This document shows positions 25,799-35,103 of a DNA stretch of 64,000 nucleotides, one piece after another. Within the stretch, counting starts at the first letter, position 1, and every line of letters starts with the position of its first letter. The position numbers were made by a program, and so were the translations under genes. Source of the DNA: Flavobacterium arcticum (GTDB taxonomy: Bacteria; Bacteroidota; Bacteroidia; Flavobacteriales; Flavobacteriaceae); contig NZ_CP031188.1 of NCBI RefSeq assembly GCF_003344925.1, forward strand, positions 2,463,001 to 2,527,000, read 5' to 3'. The notes under the pieces are model-generated. The model did no database searches, had not been told where the DNA came from, and saw only the letters and a program-made list of their open reading frames with translations.

Positions 25799-26278
25799 CT
25801 ATTCTCTACGCAACTTACTCGTAGTAAAACTAGATTTAATATACTGTACATCTATCTTTTCTGTTTTAGGAATAACCGCTAAACAATAAGGCGCTGTTAA
25901 AGCCATAGTAATTACTTCTCCTGCTTTCGGTTTAGTAGTCTTAACCAAAATTGTTGCGGTATCTCCTGTACCTGCTACAGGTACTACTTTTTCGATAGTT
26001 ATACTGTAACCTCCACTTCTTTTTTGTCCCATAAATACAGCTACCACATTATTTTTATCAAAGTCTACTTTTTGAGCATCTTTTATACCTAATTCAGTTG
26101 TTAACGCTGTATAGTCTTTATTATTGGTAATAAACTCATGCGAATCTATTTCACGTCCGCCATAAGCACTTTCTTTCAGTATGGTAAAATTTTCGCCTCC
26201 ATCTACTGTTGCCGCTTTTTTAGATTTACAACTTACCGCCATTATTACTAAAAGACTTAATGTTATTATTTTTTTCAT
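25799..26278 (-). CDS. Lipoprotein with PrcB-like domain
   Basis: 159 residues. The signal peptide has a lipobox ending VSC (MKKIITLSLLVIMAVSC), so it is probably membrane-anchored. The central MGQKRSGGYSITIEKVVP with a following acidic strand matches the C-terminal domain of PrcB, the partner of the Treponema dentilisin protease complex. No protease gene adjoins. Its start overlaps the last 4 bases of bshA, so the two are probably translationally coupled, although a link to bacillithiol is not obvious. Confidence 0.7.
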   Translation of the reverse strand: MKKIITLSLLVIMAVSCKSKKAATVDGGENFTILKESAYGGREIDSHEFITNNKDYTALTTELGIKDAQKVDFDKNNVVAVFMGQKRSGGYSITIEKVVPVAGTGDTATILVKTTKPKAGEVITMALTAPYCLAVIPKTEKIDVQYIKSSFTTSKLRRE

Positions 26279-27408
26279 ACTAATTGTTTTAAAGCTTTTT
26301 TATAAAGATTTTCATATAATGGCATCACATTTTTTATATCAAATTCCTGTGCCACCTTTAATGCATTCGATTTAAATTCATACAATACTTTATCGTCAGA
26401 TAGTATTGATATTGCTTTTTCTGCCATATACTCTACATCTCCTACATTACCAAGGTAACCCGAATACCCCTCACGGTTTACTTCAGGAAGCCCACCACTA
26501 TTAGTAGATATTACAGGAACACCACACGCCATAGCTTCGAGCGCAGCAAGACCAAAACTCTCGGTTTCTGATGGCAATAAAAATAAATCTGTATAACAAA
26601 GTATTTTATCTATCTCGCTACTGTTCCCAAAAAATATTACTTTATCGGTTATACCTAGTTCTTCACATAGCTCTTCGGCAGCTGCCTTTTCAGGACCATC
26701 GCCCACCATCATTAATTTGGCAGGTATTGTTTTTTGAATGCCATAAAATATCTTAATAACATCTGGAATACGTTTTACCTTTCTAAAGTTACTAATGTGT
26801 GTTACTATCTTTTGTGTATCTGTAGCCATCATAGAACGGTGACACTCTGATGTTGTGTCCATCTTTTTCTTATCAAGCTCAATAAAGTTAGGAATTACCG
26901 TAATATCTCGCTTTATATCAAAAAGTCTATAGGTTTCTTCTTTTAAATCCTGAGATACCGATGTTACTACATCCGAATGATTTATACTAAAACTCACCGC
27001 TGGTTTATAGGTTGGGTGATTACCCACTAGTGTAATATCTGTACCGTGCAAGGTGGTAACCATTGGTATTTTGATGCCTTGCTCTTTCAGCATTTTTTTA
27101 GCCATATAACCCGCATAAGCATGCGGAATAGCATAATGCACGTGTAGCAATTCTATACCATGTAGTTTTACCATATCTACCAACTTACTCGATAAAGCAA
27201 GCTCATAGGGCTGATAATGAAACAAAGGATATTCTGGTACGTGTACTTCGTGATAATATATATTAGGGCTTAATAATGCCAAACGCACAGGCTGGCTGTA
27301 GGTTATAAAGTGTATTTCGTGTCCCCTGCGTGCCAACTCTAAACCTAATTCAGTAGCGACTACGCCACTACCGCCAAAGGTGGGGTAACATACTATTGCG
27401 ATTTTCAT
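26275..27408 (-). CDS. bshA: N-acetyl-alpha-D-glucosaminyl L-malate synthase
   Basis: A family-4 glycosyltransferase (GT-B fold) of 377 residues that joins UDP-GlcNAc and L-malate, the first step of bacillithiol synthesis. The N-terminal IVCYPTFGGSGVVATELG contains the GGSG loop typical of BshA. HVHYAIPHAYAGYMAK and the donor-site E-x7-E motif ESFGLAALEAMACGVPV near residue 290 are present. bshB and bshC are not in the window. A hairpin separates it from the upstream gene, and a TAAATTCG box (one mismatch to the -7 consensus) lies about 20 bases before the start. Confidence 0.92.
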   Translation of the reverse strand: MKIAIVCYPTFGGSGVVATELGLELARRGHEIHFITYSQPVRLALLSPNIYYHEVHVPEYPLFHYQPYELALSSKLVDMVKLHGIELLHVHYAIPHAYAGYMAKKMLKEQGIKIPMVTTLHGTDITLVGNHPTYKPAVSFSINHSDVVTSVSQDLKEETYRLFDIKRDITVIPNFIELDKKKMDTTSECHRSMMATDTQKIVTHISNFRKVKRIPDVIKIFYGIQKTIPAKLMMVGDGPEKAAAEELCEELGITDKVIFFGNSSEIDKILCYTDLFLLPSETESFGLAALEAMACGVPVISTNSGGLPEVNREGYSGYLGNVGDVEYMAEKAISILSDDKVLYEFKSNALKVAQEFDIKNVMPLYENLYKKALKQLV

Positions 27409-27441
27409 AAATTGTAAAAATGAGATAACGAATTTAAATAA

Positions 27442-27466
27442 AAAAAACAGGCTATACCTGTTTTTT
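27442..27466 (-). terminator. Terminator after the DUF1801 gene
   Basis: AAAAAACAGG and CCTGTTTTTT arms around a 5-base loop, between the DUF1801 stop and the bshA start. Confidence 0.75.
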
Positions 27467-27490
27467 GCATGAAATTAACGTATGTATGTA

Positions 27491-27946
27491 CTATCGTTTT
27501 AAATTCGATTCATAAGTAGCAATCCATTGCTCTGGAGTAATTTTAGCTACCAGTTCACCTATCAACTCAAACGGGATAGCATCGGGCTTTTTAAAACGGA
27601 TACAACTTTTACCCATATCTAGCTTATACTTACTATGTTTAGGAAATTCGGTTACAAACCAGTCATATAACTCTTTACTCCCATAAACACCCATATGGTA
27701 TACTGCTATAAAGTTTTTTTGCGATGCTACATTTAAAAACGGTAGTGGTATTTTTGGATCGCAATGATAACCCGCAGGGTATAATGAATGAGGCACTACA
27801 TAGCCTAGCATACCATAAGCCATACATTCTTGAAATCCATCGGGTAGGTTCTCTAAAATAACATTACGCAGTTTTTCCATAGCTGGCTTTCTGTCTTCTG
27901 GTAGAGAATCCATGTATTCTTTTGGTGTAGTGGCTGTAGATTGCAT
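27491..27946 (-). CDS. DUF1801 domain protein (YdhG/YjbR-like)
   Basis: 151 residues without signal or membrane segments. The sequence contains the DUF1801 hallmarks: MEKLRNVILENLPDGFQECM near the N-terminus, FIAVYHMGVYG in the middle, and DMGKSCIRFKKPDAIPFELI toward the end. Structures of the family show a small alpha/beta fold with no agreed function. It follows the GH3 fusion gene after only 6 bp, so they share a transcript, and it is cut off from bshA by a terminator. Confidence 0.85.
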   Translation of the reverse strand: MQSTATTPKEYMDSLPEDRKPAMEKLRNVILENLPDGFQECMAYGMLGYVVPHSLYPAGYHCDPKIPLPFLNVASQKNFIAVYHMGVYGSKELYDWFVTEFPKHSKYKLDMGKSCIRFKKPDAIPFELIGELVAKITPEQWIATYESNLKR

Positions 27947-27952
27947 TTACAA

Positions 27953-30907
27953 TTATTTATTTAAAGTTGCTGTATTGCTTACATTACCTGATGGTAACTC
28001 GTCTTCTAATATAGACTCTTGAATTATTTTTTGTATATCTTCTCTTATATTGTTTCTTGAGAGCCTATTCTCCCCTGCTTCGGGGTACGTTCTGTTAGAA
28101 AGAAAAATATATACAATTCCCGATTCAGGATCTGCCCATGCCATAGTACCTGTAAAACCTGTATGTCCGAAACTACTGTAAGAAACACAATCGCACGTTG
28201 GTCCAGGTTTATCTCTCTGTGGCTTATCTAAACCAAGCCCACGCCTGTTACCGTCTTTACAAGCATAACAAGTATTAAAGGTATTAAATGTTTTTTCAGA
28301 AAAATAACGTTTTCCTCCATACGTACCTTTATTAAGATATAGCTGCATTATTTTGGCGACATCCATACTGTTAGAAAATATCCCCGCATGTCCACCAACA
28401 CCATCTTCCATAGCGGCTCCCATATCGTGTACATATCCTTGTATCACCTGATAACGGAAATAATTATCTATCTCTGTAGGCGGAATAATACTCATATCAA
28501 ACTTACGTAGCGGGTTGTATGTAGTATAAGATGCTCCAAGTGGTTTGTAAAAAGCTTCCTCACTCAATACATCTAATGATTTTCCTGTTTTATTCTCAAG
28601 ATATTTTTTTAATAAAATAAAAGTAAAATCGCTGTATTTATATTCTTTTTTAGGCAATAATTTACTCTCGGCAATACGTGCAATTATAGTATCGGGATAA
28701 TCTTTTCTTATATATAAGTTTTCGGCGACTTGATAAGGAAATGCAGTACTATATGTTTTTCTATAATATAAAGAATCAGGATGATTAGTACTATCCAACG
28801 TCGCTTTATAAAAAGGCATCCAAGGCTGAAAACGTGCTTGGTGCAATAACATATCATGTAAAGTAATATTCTTTTTATCTGTACGCGAAAATTCGCGGAG
28901 CATTTTGCCTAGCTTAGTATCTTGCTTTATCTCTCCTTTATCATAAAGCTGCATCAGGTTAGGTAATGTCGAGAGTATCTTGGTAAGCGAAGCTACATCA
29001 TAAATATCGGTATTTTTTACTGGCATATCTTCCTCGTAGGTATGATAGCCAAACGATTTTTGATAAAACACTTTACCTTTACGCGCTACCAATACCTGAA
29101 GTCCAGGTGTCATTTTTTCATTAATCGCTCTTTGAGCAATCAAGTCAATATTAGTAAGCATAGCAGCACTCATCCCTACATTATGTGGTGTAGTAAAGCC
29201 CATTCTGCCCAGTTCTTCGGTAGCTATACCGTCGTTTACAGTAAAAGCATTATTTATAGAAACGGGAATTTTTCCTTTAGCTCCCAGAGCACCAAAAACA
29301 ACTTCGGCTGCCACTGTTTGAGCAATAGTATTATTTTGATATGCCAATACAAGCCCTTCGATAGCACTAAAATCTTTAATAGGCATAAGCGCATAAGGTT
29401 TTGCAAATACTGTTAGTATTACTCTTTTTCGTTTAGCTATAGCATCAAGCCAAGTCAACTCTTTTTGAGTAAAATCATGATTTTTCCATGCGCCATCAGC
29501 TTTATGAAAACCTATAATTACAGTACTGTAAGACTTAAGCTCCTCCATTAGTAATTCTAGAGTCTCCTCATTTACTTCGGTAATGGCTGTATATTTTTGA
29601 AGCGTAGTTAAGTAATCTGAACCATCATCATCACCCATTTTCACATAGGCTATTTTTTCATCCTCTAAGTTAGCAATGGGTATAATTTCCTGTTTATTTT
29701 TAAGTACTGTAACTGCATTTTCATAGAGTTTGTAGTTTAGGTCTTCAAACTCATGTGCATTCAGGTCATTATACAGGTTATCTAGCTTAATAGGTTTATA
29801 GTTATTAAGCCCTGCTCTATGCTTATATGCTAATATTTTTTTTACAGAATAAGCCAGCCGTTCTTCTGATAATATACAGCTTTCATCATACGCCTCTCGT
29901 AAGCGTTCTACTGCTACAGGTACATTCTCTGTAAACAGCAACACATCGTTACCTGCCAAAAAAGCTTCAAGATCTATATCTCCAGGCTGCATAAAACTGC
30001 TAGCTGCTTTCATGTTTAATGCATCGGTAAAAATAAGTCCTTTAAAGCCTAACTCATTCTGTACAATATTAGTAACCACATTATAGGATAATGAGGTCGG
30101 GTAATTAGGTGTTGGTTCTATACTCGGCACATTCAGATGCGCCACCATAATACTCGCAAGCCCTTCGTTAAATAGTTTTCTATAAGGATAAAACTCAATG
30201 CTCTCCAGTCTATCTTTAGTAAAAGACAAATAAGGCAAGGCATAATGCGAATCGGTAGCCGTATCGCCATGACCAGGAAAGTGCTTACCTGTTGCATATA
30301 CTCCCTGACTTTGCACACCGCGCATCATAGCCAAAGCACGCTCGGTAACGTTTATTTTGTCTTCTCCAAAAGAGCGATTACCAATAATAGGATTCAACGG
30401 GTTAGTATTTACATCTAATACAGGAGCAAAATTAAAATGAATTCCCATACGGTTAGATTGTATCCCCATTTGCTCCCCCATAGTTTCTATAAGGCTCATA
30501 TCTTGCACTGCACCAAGTGTCATATTCCATGGGTAGCGATATGTAGAATCAAGACGCATACTAAGCCCCCATTCGGCATCAATACCTATAAATAAAGGTA
30601 TTTTAGATTCTGCCTGATAACGGTTAGTTAGTTTTGCTTGACGTACAGGACCTCCCTGAAAAAAAATAAGTCCGCCTATTTTGTTTTCAGCTATAAGCTT
30701 ATCAATAGTTTTTATATGTGCAGCGTCTTTATTAGAGTATGCCGCTACCATAAACAACTGCCCTACTTTTTCTTCAAAAGATAGTTCGTTATAAAGACTA
30801 TCTACCCATTTTTTTTCTTCAGGAGTTTTATAATCATTAAAGACTTGGTCTGGCTGTGCAGCAATAAACTGAAAACATAGAAGAAAAAATAGTATGGATA
30901 ATCGCAT
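27953..30907 (-). CDS. GH3 beta-N-acetylglucosaminidase (NagZ-like) fused to beta-lactamase-fold serine hydrolase
   Basis: A 984-residue two-enzyme fusion with a signal peptide (ending FIAAQ). Residues about 30-370 are a GH3 domain with the NagZ motif KHFPGHGDTATDSH and the Asp nucleophile in LIFTDALNMKA; this subfamily cleaves GlcNAc from muropeptides. A GH3 C-terminal-like domain follows (to about 570). Residues about 600-965 are a class-C beta-lactamase/penicillin-binding fold with S640-L-T-K643 (SxxK), KYSDF in place of YxN, and GHTGFTG (HTG). The second half could be a D-Ala carboxypeptidase or esterase; the substrate is unproven. Together they suggest periplasmic peptidoglycan recycling. 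Confidence 0.92.
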   Translation of the reverse strand: MRLSILFFLLCFQFIAAQPDQVFNDYKTPEEKKWVDSLYNELSFEEKVGQLFMVAAYSNKDAAHIKTIDKLIAENKIGGLIFFQGGPVRQAKLTNRYQAESKIPLFIGIDAEWGLSMRLDSTYRYPWNMTLGAVQDMSLIETMGEQMGIQSNRMGIHFNFAPVLDVNTNPLNPIIGNRSFGEDKINVTERALAMMRGVQSQGVYATGKHFPGHGDTATDSHYALPYLSFTKDRLESIEFYPYRKLFNEGLASIMVAHLNVPSIEPTPNYPTSLSYNVVTNIVQNELGFKGLIFTDALNMKAASSFMQPGDIDLEAFLAGNDVLLFTENVPVAVERLREAYDESCILSEERLAYSVKKILAYKHRAGLNNYKPIKLDNLYNDLNAHEFEDLNYKLYENAVTVLKNKQEIIPIANLEDEKIAYVKMGDDDGSDYLTTLQKYTAITEVNEETLELLMEELKSYSTVIIGFHKADGAWKNHDFTQKELTWLDAIAKRKRVILTVFAKPYALMPIKDFSAIEGLVLAYQNNTIAQTVAAEVVFGALGAKGKIPVSINNAFTVNDGIATEELGRMGFTTPHNVGMSAAMLTNIDLIAQRAINEKMTPGLQVLVARKGKVFYQKSFGYHTYEEDMPVKNTDIYDVASLTKILSTLPNLMQLYDKGEIKQDTKLGKMLREFSRTDKKNITLHDMLLHQARFQPWMPFYKATLDSTNHPDSLYYRKTYSTAFPYQVAENLYIRKDYPDTIIARIAESKLLPKKEYKYSDFTFILLKKYLENKTGKSLDVLSEEAFYKPLGASYTTYNPLRKFDMSIIPPTEIDNYFRYQVIQGYVHDMGAAMEDGVGGHAGIFSNSMDVAKIMQLYLNKGTYGGKRYFSEKTFNTFNTCYACKDGNRRGLGLDKPQRDKPGPTCDCVSYSSFGHTGFTGTMAWADPESGIVYIFLSNRTYPEAGENRLSRNNIREDIQKIIQESILEDELPSGNVSNTATLNK

Positions 30908-30997
30908 TGAATATATCTGTTTTATAAATAGTAAATCATCATTATTGCCGAGCCTTAATGATGATTTTTAAATTTTTATGGTAAATAGAATGCTCGC

Positions 30998-31480
30998 TTA
31001 AAAGAAACGGCTATGCCAACTTTCTCCCGCAGGAACTTCCCAAAAATCCTGCCATTCTCCTACTGTATTTACAAGATTATTAAATACAATAGTATCAGCA
31101 TTAACGGCTTTATCTTTAGCCATCTTTTTAAAGTCGAGCAATGACTTATGAGCAATGTATTCACCAGACTTAAAAGTTACGTTCATTTTGTCTAACAAAG
31201 AGACATCATACTTGTTTTCAAGCTCTTGTATAAAGTGTACTGAAGCATCTATAGAGCAGCCTGTTGCTGGCTGTGTATCTTGATTTATAGCAAGAATAAT
31301 AAAACGATTGTATTTAATAACAAAAGATGCTTCAAGTCCTGTACCATGAGCAGCCCAGTTTTCTACAAATTCTTTTAGGGCATTTTCAATATCTATTATT
31401 TCGGTATCCGAGAATTTACGATTAGATTGGTATATCCAAATACGAGATTCTTCGGGTAATGTATCAAAAGGAACGTACAT
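30998..31480 (-). CDS. Conserved hypothetical protein (often mislabelled ABC transporter ATPase)
   Basis: 160 residues, soluble. It begins MYVPFDTLPEESRIWIYQSNR and ends WEVPAGESWHSRFF; both ends look strongly conserved. I recall this flavobacterial family carrying the label 'ABC transporter ATPase', but no Walker A, Walker B or signature motif exists here. It starts 10 bp after the CCG-domain Fe-S gene, closing that operon. A single Cys lies in the centre (TGCSIDASVHF). The alternating strand/helix pattern suggests a compact alpha/beta fold. Function unknown. Confidence 0.7.
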   Translation of the reverse strand: MYVPFDTLPEESRIWIYQSNRKFSDTEIIDIENALKEFVENWAAHGTGLEASFVIKYNRFIILAINQDTQPATGCSIDASVHFIQELENKYDVSLLDKMNVTFKSGEYIAHKSLLDFKKMAKDKAVNADTIVFNNLVNTVGEWQDFWEVPAGESWHSRFF

Positions 31481-31490
31481 AAATTATTTT

Positions 31491-32285
31491 TTATAAATCC
31501 TGAGCATTAGCAATCAATTCCGCAACATCTAGCACTTTAACATCCGCCTCTCTGTCTTTAGCTTTTACTCCATCGGTTAGCATAGTATTACAAAAAGGAC
31601 ATCCCGCTGCTATAATTTCAGGTTGTGTTTCTAGCGCTTCTTCTGTTCTTTCTACATTTACATCCTTATCTCCTGCTTCTGGCTCTTTAAACATTTGTGC
31701 ACCACCAGCACCACAGCAAAGACCATTTCGGCGCGAACGCTTCATTTCTACTAATTCGGCATCAAGCTTTTGTATTAAATCACGCGGTGCTTCATAAACG
31801 TTATTAGCACGCCCAAGGTAGCAGGGATCATGAAAGGTTATTTTTTTACCTTTAAACTGACCGCCTTCTATACTAAGTCTACCATCGTCTAACAACGATT
31901 TTAAAAACTCAGTATGGTGTACTACTTCATATTTTCCGCCTAAACCTGGGTACTCATTTTTTATAGTATTAAAACAGTGTGGGCAAGCCGTTACTATCTT
32001 TTTTACTTCATAACCATCAAGCACCTGAATATTCATCATTGCTTGCATTTGGAACAAGAACTCATTTCCGGCTCGCTTAGCAGGGTCACCCGTACAACCT
32101 TCTTCTGTACCTAATACTGCAAAAGGTACATTAGCACGGTTTAATATTCGTACAAATGCTTTTGTTATTCTCTTGGCTCTATCATCAAAGCTACCAGAAC
32201 AACCTACCCAGAATAATACTTCTGGTTGTTGTCCTTGTGCCATCATTTCGGCCATTGTAGGGACTTTTAATTCTTCCTGAGTCAT
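31491..32285 (-). CDS. CCG-domain (Fe-S)-binding protein, HdrB-like
   Basis: About 264 residues with a cysteine-rich CCG module as in heterodisulfide reductase B, GlpC and LutA proteins. Visible: VGCSGSFDDRAKR, TACPHCFNTIKNEYP, FHDPCYLGRANN, GLCCGAGGAQMF (CCGxGG) and AGCPFCNTM. These cysteines bind an Fe-S cluster and pass electrons to or from an organic acid or disulfide. An in-frame ATG at 32345 would overlap the upstream HAD gene by 50 bases. The ATG at 32285 lies 10 bases after that gene's stop and gives the conserved-looking start MTQEELKVPTMAEMMAQG, so it is preferred. The partner is probably the membrane Fe-S protein upstream. Confidence 0.85.
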   Translation of the reverse strand: MTQEELKVPTMAEMMAQGQQPEVLFWVGCSGSFDDRAKRITKAFVRILNRANVPFAVLGTEEGCTGDPAKRAGNEFLFQMQAMMNIQVLDGYEVKKIVTACPHCFNTIKNEYPGLGGKYEVVHHTEFLKSLLDDGRLSIEGGQFKGKKITFHDPCYLGRANNVYEAPRDLIQKLDAELVEMKRSRRNGLCCGAGGAQMFKEPEAGDKDVNVERTEEALETQPEIIAAGCPFCNTMLTDGVKAKDREADVKVLDVAELIANAQDL

Positions 32286-32295
32286 ATCGTATAAA

Positions 32296-32742
32296 TCATT
32301 CGTGTTTACCATCATCAAAAACTTGAATGGTAACCTCTTTATCAATTAAATCTGTAAATTTACCTCTATATCGTGTTGCTTTTACCAAGTGGTTATCTAC
32401 CCAGTGGTAATTGCCTCCACGAGGTTTACCCATTAGCATACCATGATATTTAAATCCATGTTTATTGAGCCACCCTTCGGTAATTTCTCTATGTGCTTCT
32501 GTACGCGATGTAAAGAAATATATTATATGTCCTTCTTCATACCACTTATTTAACGTTACCAATGCATCAGGGTATACCTCTGCTGTAGCCATACGCTCTG
32601 GCTCTTCGTTAGGTATATCATCACAAATAGTACCATCTATATCTATCAGGTAATTTTTTATACCTTCAGGTAATGCAGGACTTATATGCTCACCATTATG
32701 GGTAAGTGGTAACAAGTTTTTATCTTTTTGCTCCTCTTTCAT
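32296..32742 (-). CDS. HAD-superfamily phosphatase-like protein
   Basis: 148 residues. NYLIDIDGTICDD near residue 31 is HAD motif I with both catalytic aspartates, and YFFTSRTEAHREITEGWL is motif II (Ser/Thr). A lysine in MGKPRGGNYHWVDNH and the terminal VFDDGKH (DD, motif IV-like) complete the set. Similar proteins are sometimes called 'phosphoheptose isomerase', but no SIS domain is present. The gene is embedded between two Fe-S redox genes, overlapping the upstream one by one base, so its expression is tied to theirs. Substrate unknown. Confidence 0.8.
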   Translation of the reverse strand: MKEEQKDKNLLPLTHNGEHISPALPEGIKNYLIDIDGTICDDIPNEEPERMATAEVYPDALVTLNKWYEEGHIIYFFTSRTEAHREITEGWLNKHGFKYHGMLMGKPRGGNYHWVDNHLVKATRYRGKFTDLIDKEVTIQVFDDGKHE

Positions 32743-34073
32743 TATTGTTCATCTTTCCAGTTTAACCTATCCATTTGGTTATACTGCCATGGTGCGCCAT
32801 TATTCTCTATATTTGTCATCATCCCGTTAAGTTCTGTAGGTGCAGCACTCTGCTCCATTACAAGATACTTTCTCATGTCCATAATAATAGAAAGTGGGTC
32901 GATGTTAACAGGACATGCCTCTACACAACCATTACACGTGGTACAAGCCCATAGCTCTTCGGGTGTTATATAATCGTTTAATAACGACTTACCGTCATCT
33001 ACAAATACACCTTTGTTTTTATCTATATTTTTACCCACTTCTTCAAGCCTGTCACGGGTATCCATCATAATTTTTCGTGGCGATAATTTTTTACCTGTAA
33101 GGTTAGCAGGACAAGATGATGTACATCTTCCGCACTCTGTACAAGTATAAGCATTCATAAGCTGTACCCAGTTTAAATCCTGTACATCGCTTGCTCCAAA
33201 TTTCTCTGGTACTGCTCCTTCTTCCGCAGGAGGTGCTGCTGCAAATGGGTCGGCATTAGGATCCATCATTAACTTAACCTCGTTAGTTACTGACTCTAAG
33301 TTTTCAAACTGTCCTTTAGGTTTCAGGTTAGCAAAATAGGTGTTAGGGAAAGCCAATAATATATGTAGGTGTTTAGAGAAGTACAGGTAATTCATAAAAA
33401 TTAAAATACCTATAATATGTAACCACCATGTTGTTCGTTCTATTAGTATTACTGTACCTTCTGTCATACCTTCAAAAAGAGGCGATATAAACCCTGATAT
33501 AGGGAAAGCTCCCGCTTGTATATAATGGTGCGCTCCTACTATTTGCAAATGATGATCGGCAGCATTCATTGTTAAAAACAAACACATAAGTACTACTTCA
33601 AAATATAATATATAGTTAGCATCGTTATGCGGCCAACCTTTAAGATCGCCATGTGCAAAACGCCATAATTTTATTACATTTCTTCTTATCCAGAATATTG
33701 TTACGGCAACAAGTACCGAAAAAGCTAGAACTTCAAAGAATCCTATAAGAAAGCTGTAAAAGCCTCCCATAAAAGCAAAAACTCTATGTGTACCAAATAT
33801 ACCATCGATTATAATTTCTAATAATTCGATATTAATAATTACAAACCCCACATAAACAATAATGTGTAGGAAACCTGACACAGGTCTTCTTACCATTTTA
33901 GATTGCCCTAAAGCAATCATAGCCATATTTTTCCAGCGTGCACTAGGGTTATCATTACGATCTACACCTTTACCCAACTTAATGTTGCGTGCTAGTTTTT
34001 TTACATTTAATGCAAAATACCCAAAGCCTGCTGCGAGGACTAAAACAAATAAAATATTATCAATATAACTCAT
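32742..34073 (-). CDS. Membrane-bound 4Fe-4S oxidoreductase subunit (HdrE/HdrC-like fusion)
   Basis: 443 residues. The N-terminal half has five membrane segments (about 5-23, 63-85, 105-127, 153-170 and 212-232) with paired histidines in membrane-adjacent positions (GFLHIIVYVG, WLHIIGI, SKHLHIL), a NarI/HdrE-like haem-b arrangement. The C-terminal half carries two 4Fe-4S motifs: CTECGRCTSSCP near residue 312 and CTTCNGCVEACP near 386. With the downstream CCG protein it should pass electrons between the quinone pool and an unknown partner (inference). The operon order is amidase, MlaD, this gene, HAD, CCG protein. Confidence 0.87.
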   Translation of the reverse strand: MSYIDNILFVLVLAAGFGYFALNVKKLARNIKLGKGVDRNDNPSARWKNMAMIALGQSKMVRRPVSGFLHIIVYVGFVIINIELLEIIIDGIFGTHRVFAFMGGFYSFLIGFFEVLAFSVLVAVTIFWIRRNVIKLWRFAHGDLKGWPHNDANYILYFEVVLMCLFLTMNAADHHLQIVGAHHYIQAGAFPISGFISPLFEGMTEGTVILIERTTWWLHIIGILIFMNYLYFSKHLHILLAFPNTYFANLKPKGQFENLESVTNEVKLMMDPNADPFAAAPPAEEGAVPEKFGASDVQDLNWVQLMNAYTCTECGRCTSSCPANLTGKKLSPRKIMMDTRDRLEEVGKNIDKNKGVFVDDGKSLLNDYITPEELWACTTCNGCVEACPVNIDPLSIIMDMRKYLVMEQSAAPTELNGMMTNIENNGAPWQYNQMDRLNWKDEQ

Positions 34074-34112
34074 ATAAATACAAAATAGTAGGTTGTACTA
34101 CTTACAAATTTA

Positions 34113-35048
34113 TTATTCCTTTTCGACATATGGCGTATTCTTTTTGCCAAAAACTGAAAAATGTATATATCTTTTAGGATTATTTTTAATATCTGCCAAT
34201 AATTCTTTCAATTCTTTAGATGCATCTGTAAGATTATTATACATAGCCTCGTCTTTAAGTAATTTACCCATAGTACCCTTGCCAGACTCTAAATCACCTA
34301 ATATATTATCTACATTAGTCATTGTGTTTTCTAACTTACGTACTGTTTCTGCTAAATTAACCGAATTTATAGAATCGGTTATTTGAGCAAGGTTAGCGGT
34401 AGTTTTATTCATATTATCAAATGTACCGTCTATTTTAGTTTTATTATCTGTCAACATTGTATTAACAGCACTAGTAGCCTTGCTAAACTCTTTCATAGTT
34501 TTGCTTAAATCGGCAATAGTAGTGCGTAAATTCTCTTGTGTTTGCTTATCGAAAATATTATTCAAATTATTTAATAAACTATCTGCCGATACTACTGTAG
34601 CTTCTACTTTATTTTGCAATGGTGTTAATTGTTGCCCAACAGTAGAAAGCATTCCTGGCTCTTCTGTACCTGTAAGATAACTACCATCTTCAGCCGCACT
34701 ACTTTCAAAGTCAGATTTAATAGCTATTTGTTTACCTCCTACTAAATCTGGCTTATGTAAAACAGCATGGCTTTTTTTAGATATAAAAACCTCATCATTA
34801 CTCACTTGTAGTTCAACCACTAGGTGTCCTTCTTTTGCTGGTTTAATAGAATTTACTTTACCTATTACCAAACCACTATAGGTTATTGGAGCAGACGGCG
34901 AAAGCCCCTCTACGTTTTCATATATTACATAAAAAGTTTTATAGGAATTAAACAAATCCCTACCTTTTAAAAAACTGTATCCCCATATAAATACTAATAT
35001 GGAACCTATTACTAATATTGCTGTTTTAGCTTCTCTTGTTATTTTCAA
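34113..35048 (-). CDS. MlaD/MCE-domain lipid transport protein
   Basis: 311 residues. One N-terminal signal anchor (about 9-27) is followed by an MCE domain (about 37-115: FYVIYENVEGLSPSAPITYS, GLVIGKVNSI). A long helical region (about 135-290) contains repeated Asn/Thr/Leu heptads. MCE proteins form hexameric rings that move phospholipids between the membranes (MlaD) or form longer tunnels. The MlaE permease and MlaF ATPase are not adjacent here. The Fe-S membrane gene starts 39 bp downstream. It has its own -7 box after the amidase gene. Confidence 0.92.
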   Translation of the reverse strand: MKITREAKTAILVIGSILVFIWGYSFLKGRDLFNSYKTFYVIYENVEGLSPSAPITYSGLVIGKVNSIKPAKEGHLVVELQVSNDEVFISKKSHAVLHKPDLVGGKQIAIKSDFESSAAEDGSYLTGTEEPGMLSTVGQQLTPLQNKVEATVVSADSLLNNLNNIFDKQTQENLRTTIADLSKTMKEFSKATSAVNTMLTDNKTKIDGTFDNMNKTTANLAQITDSINSVNLAETVRKLENTMTNVDNILGDLESGKGTMGKLLKDEAMYNNLTDASKELKELLADIKNNPKRYIHFSVFGKKNTPYVEKE

Positions 35049-35067
35049 AATCTGATTATTTATTTAA

Positions 35068-35075
35068 CAAATGTA
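35068..35075 (-). promoter_or_regulatory. mlaD-like gene promoter -7 box
   Basis: TACATTTG on the minus strand, 19 bases before the start. A possible -33 TTG at 35101-35099 gives a 23-base spacer. Confidence 0.5.
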
Positions 35076-35103
35076 GGACAATAAAATTATTATTGTATCA
35101 ATA

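Noticed and set aside
32286..32345. Longer start for the CCG-domain protein
   Set aside because: It would overlap the HAD gene by 50 bases; the ATG at 32285 begins the conserved-looking part.
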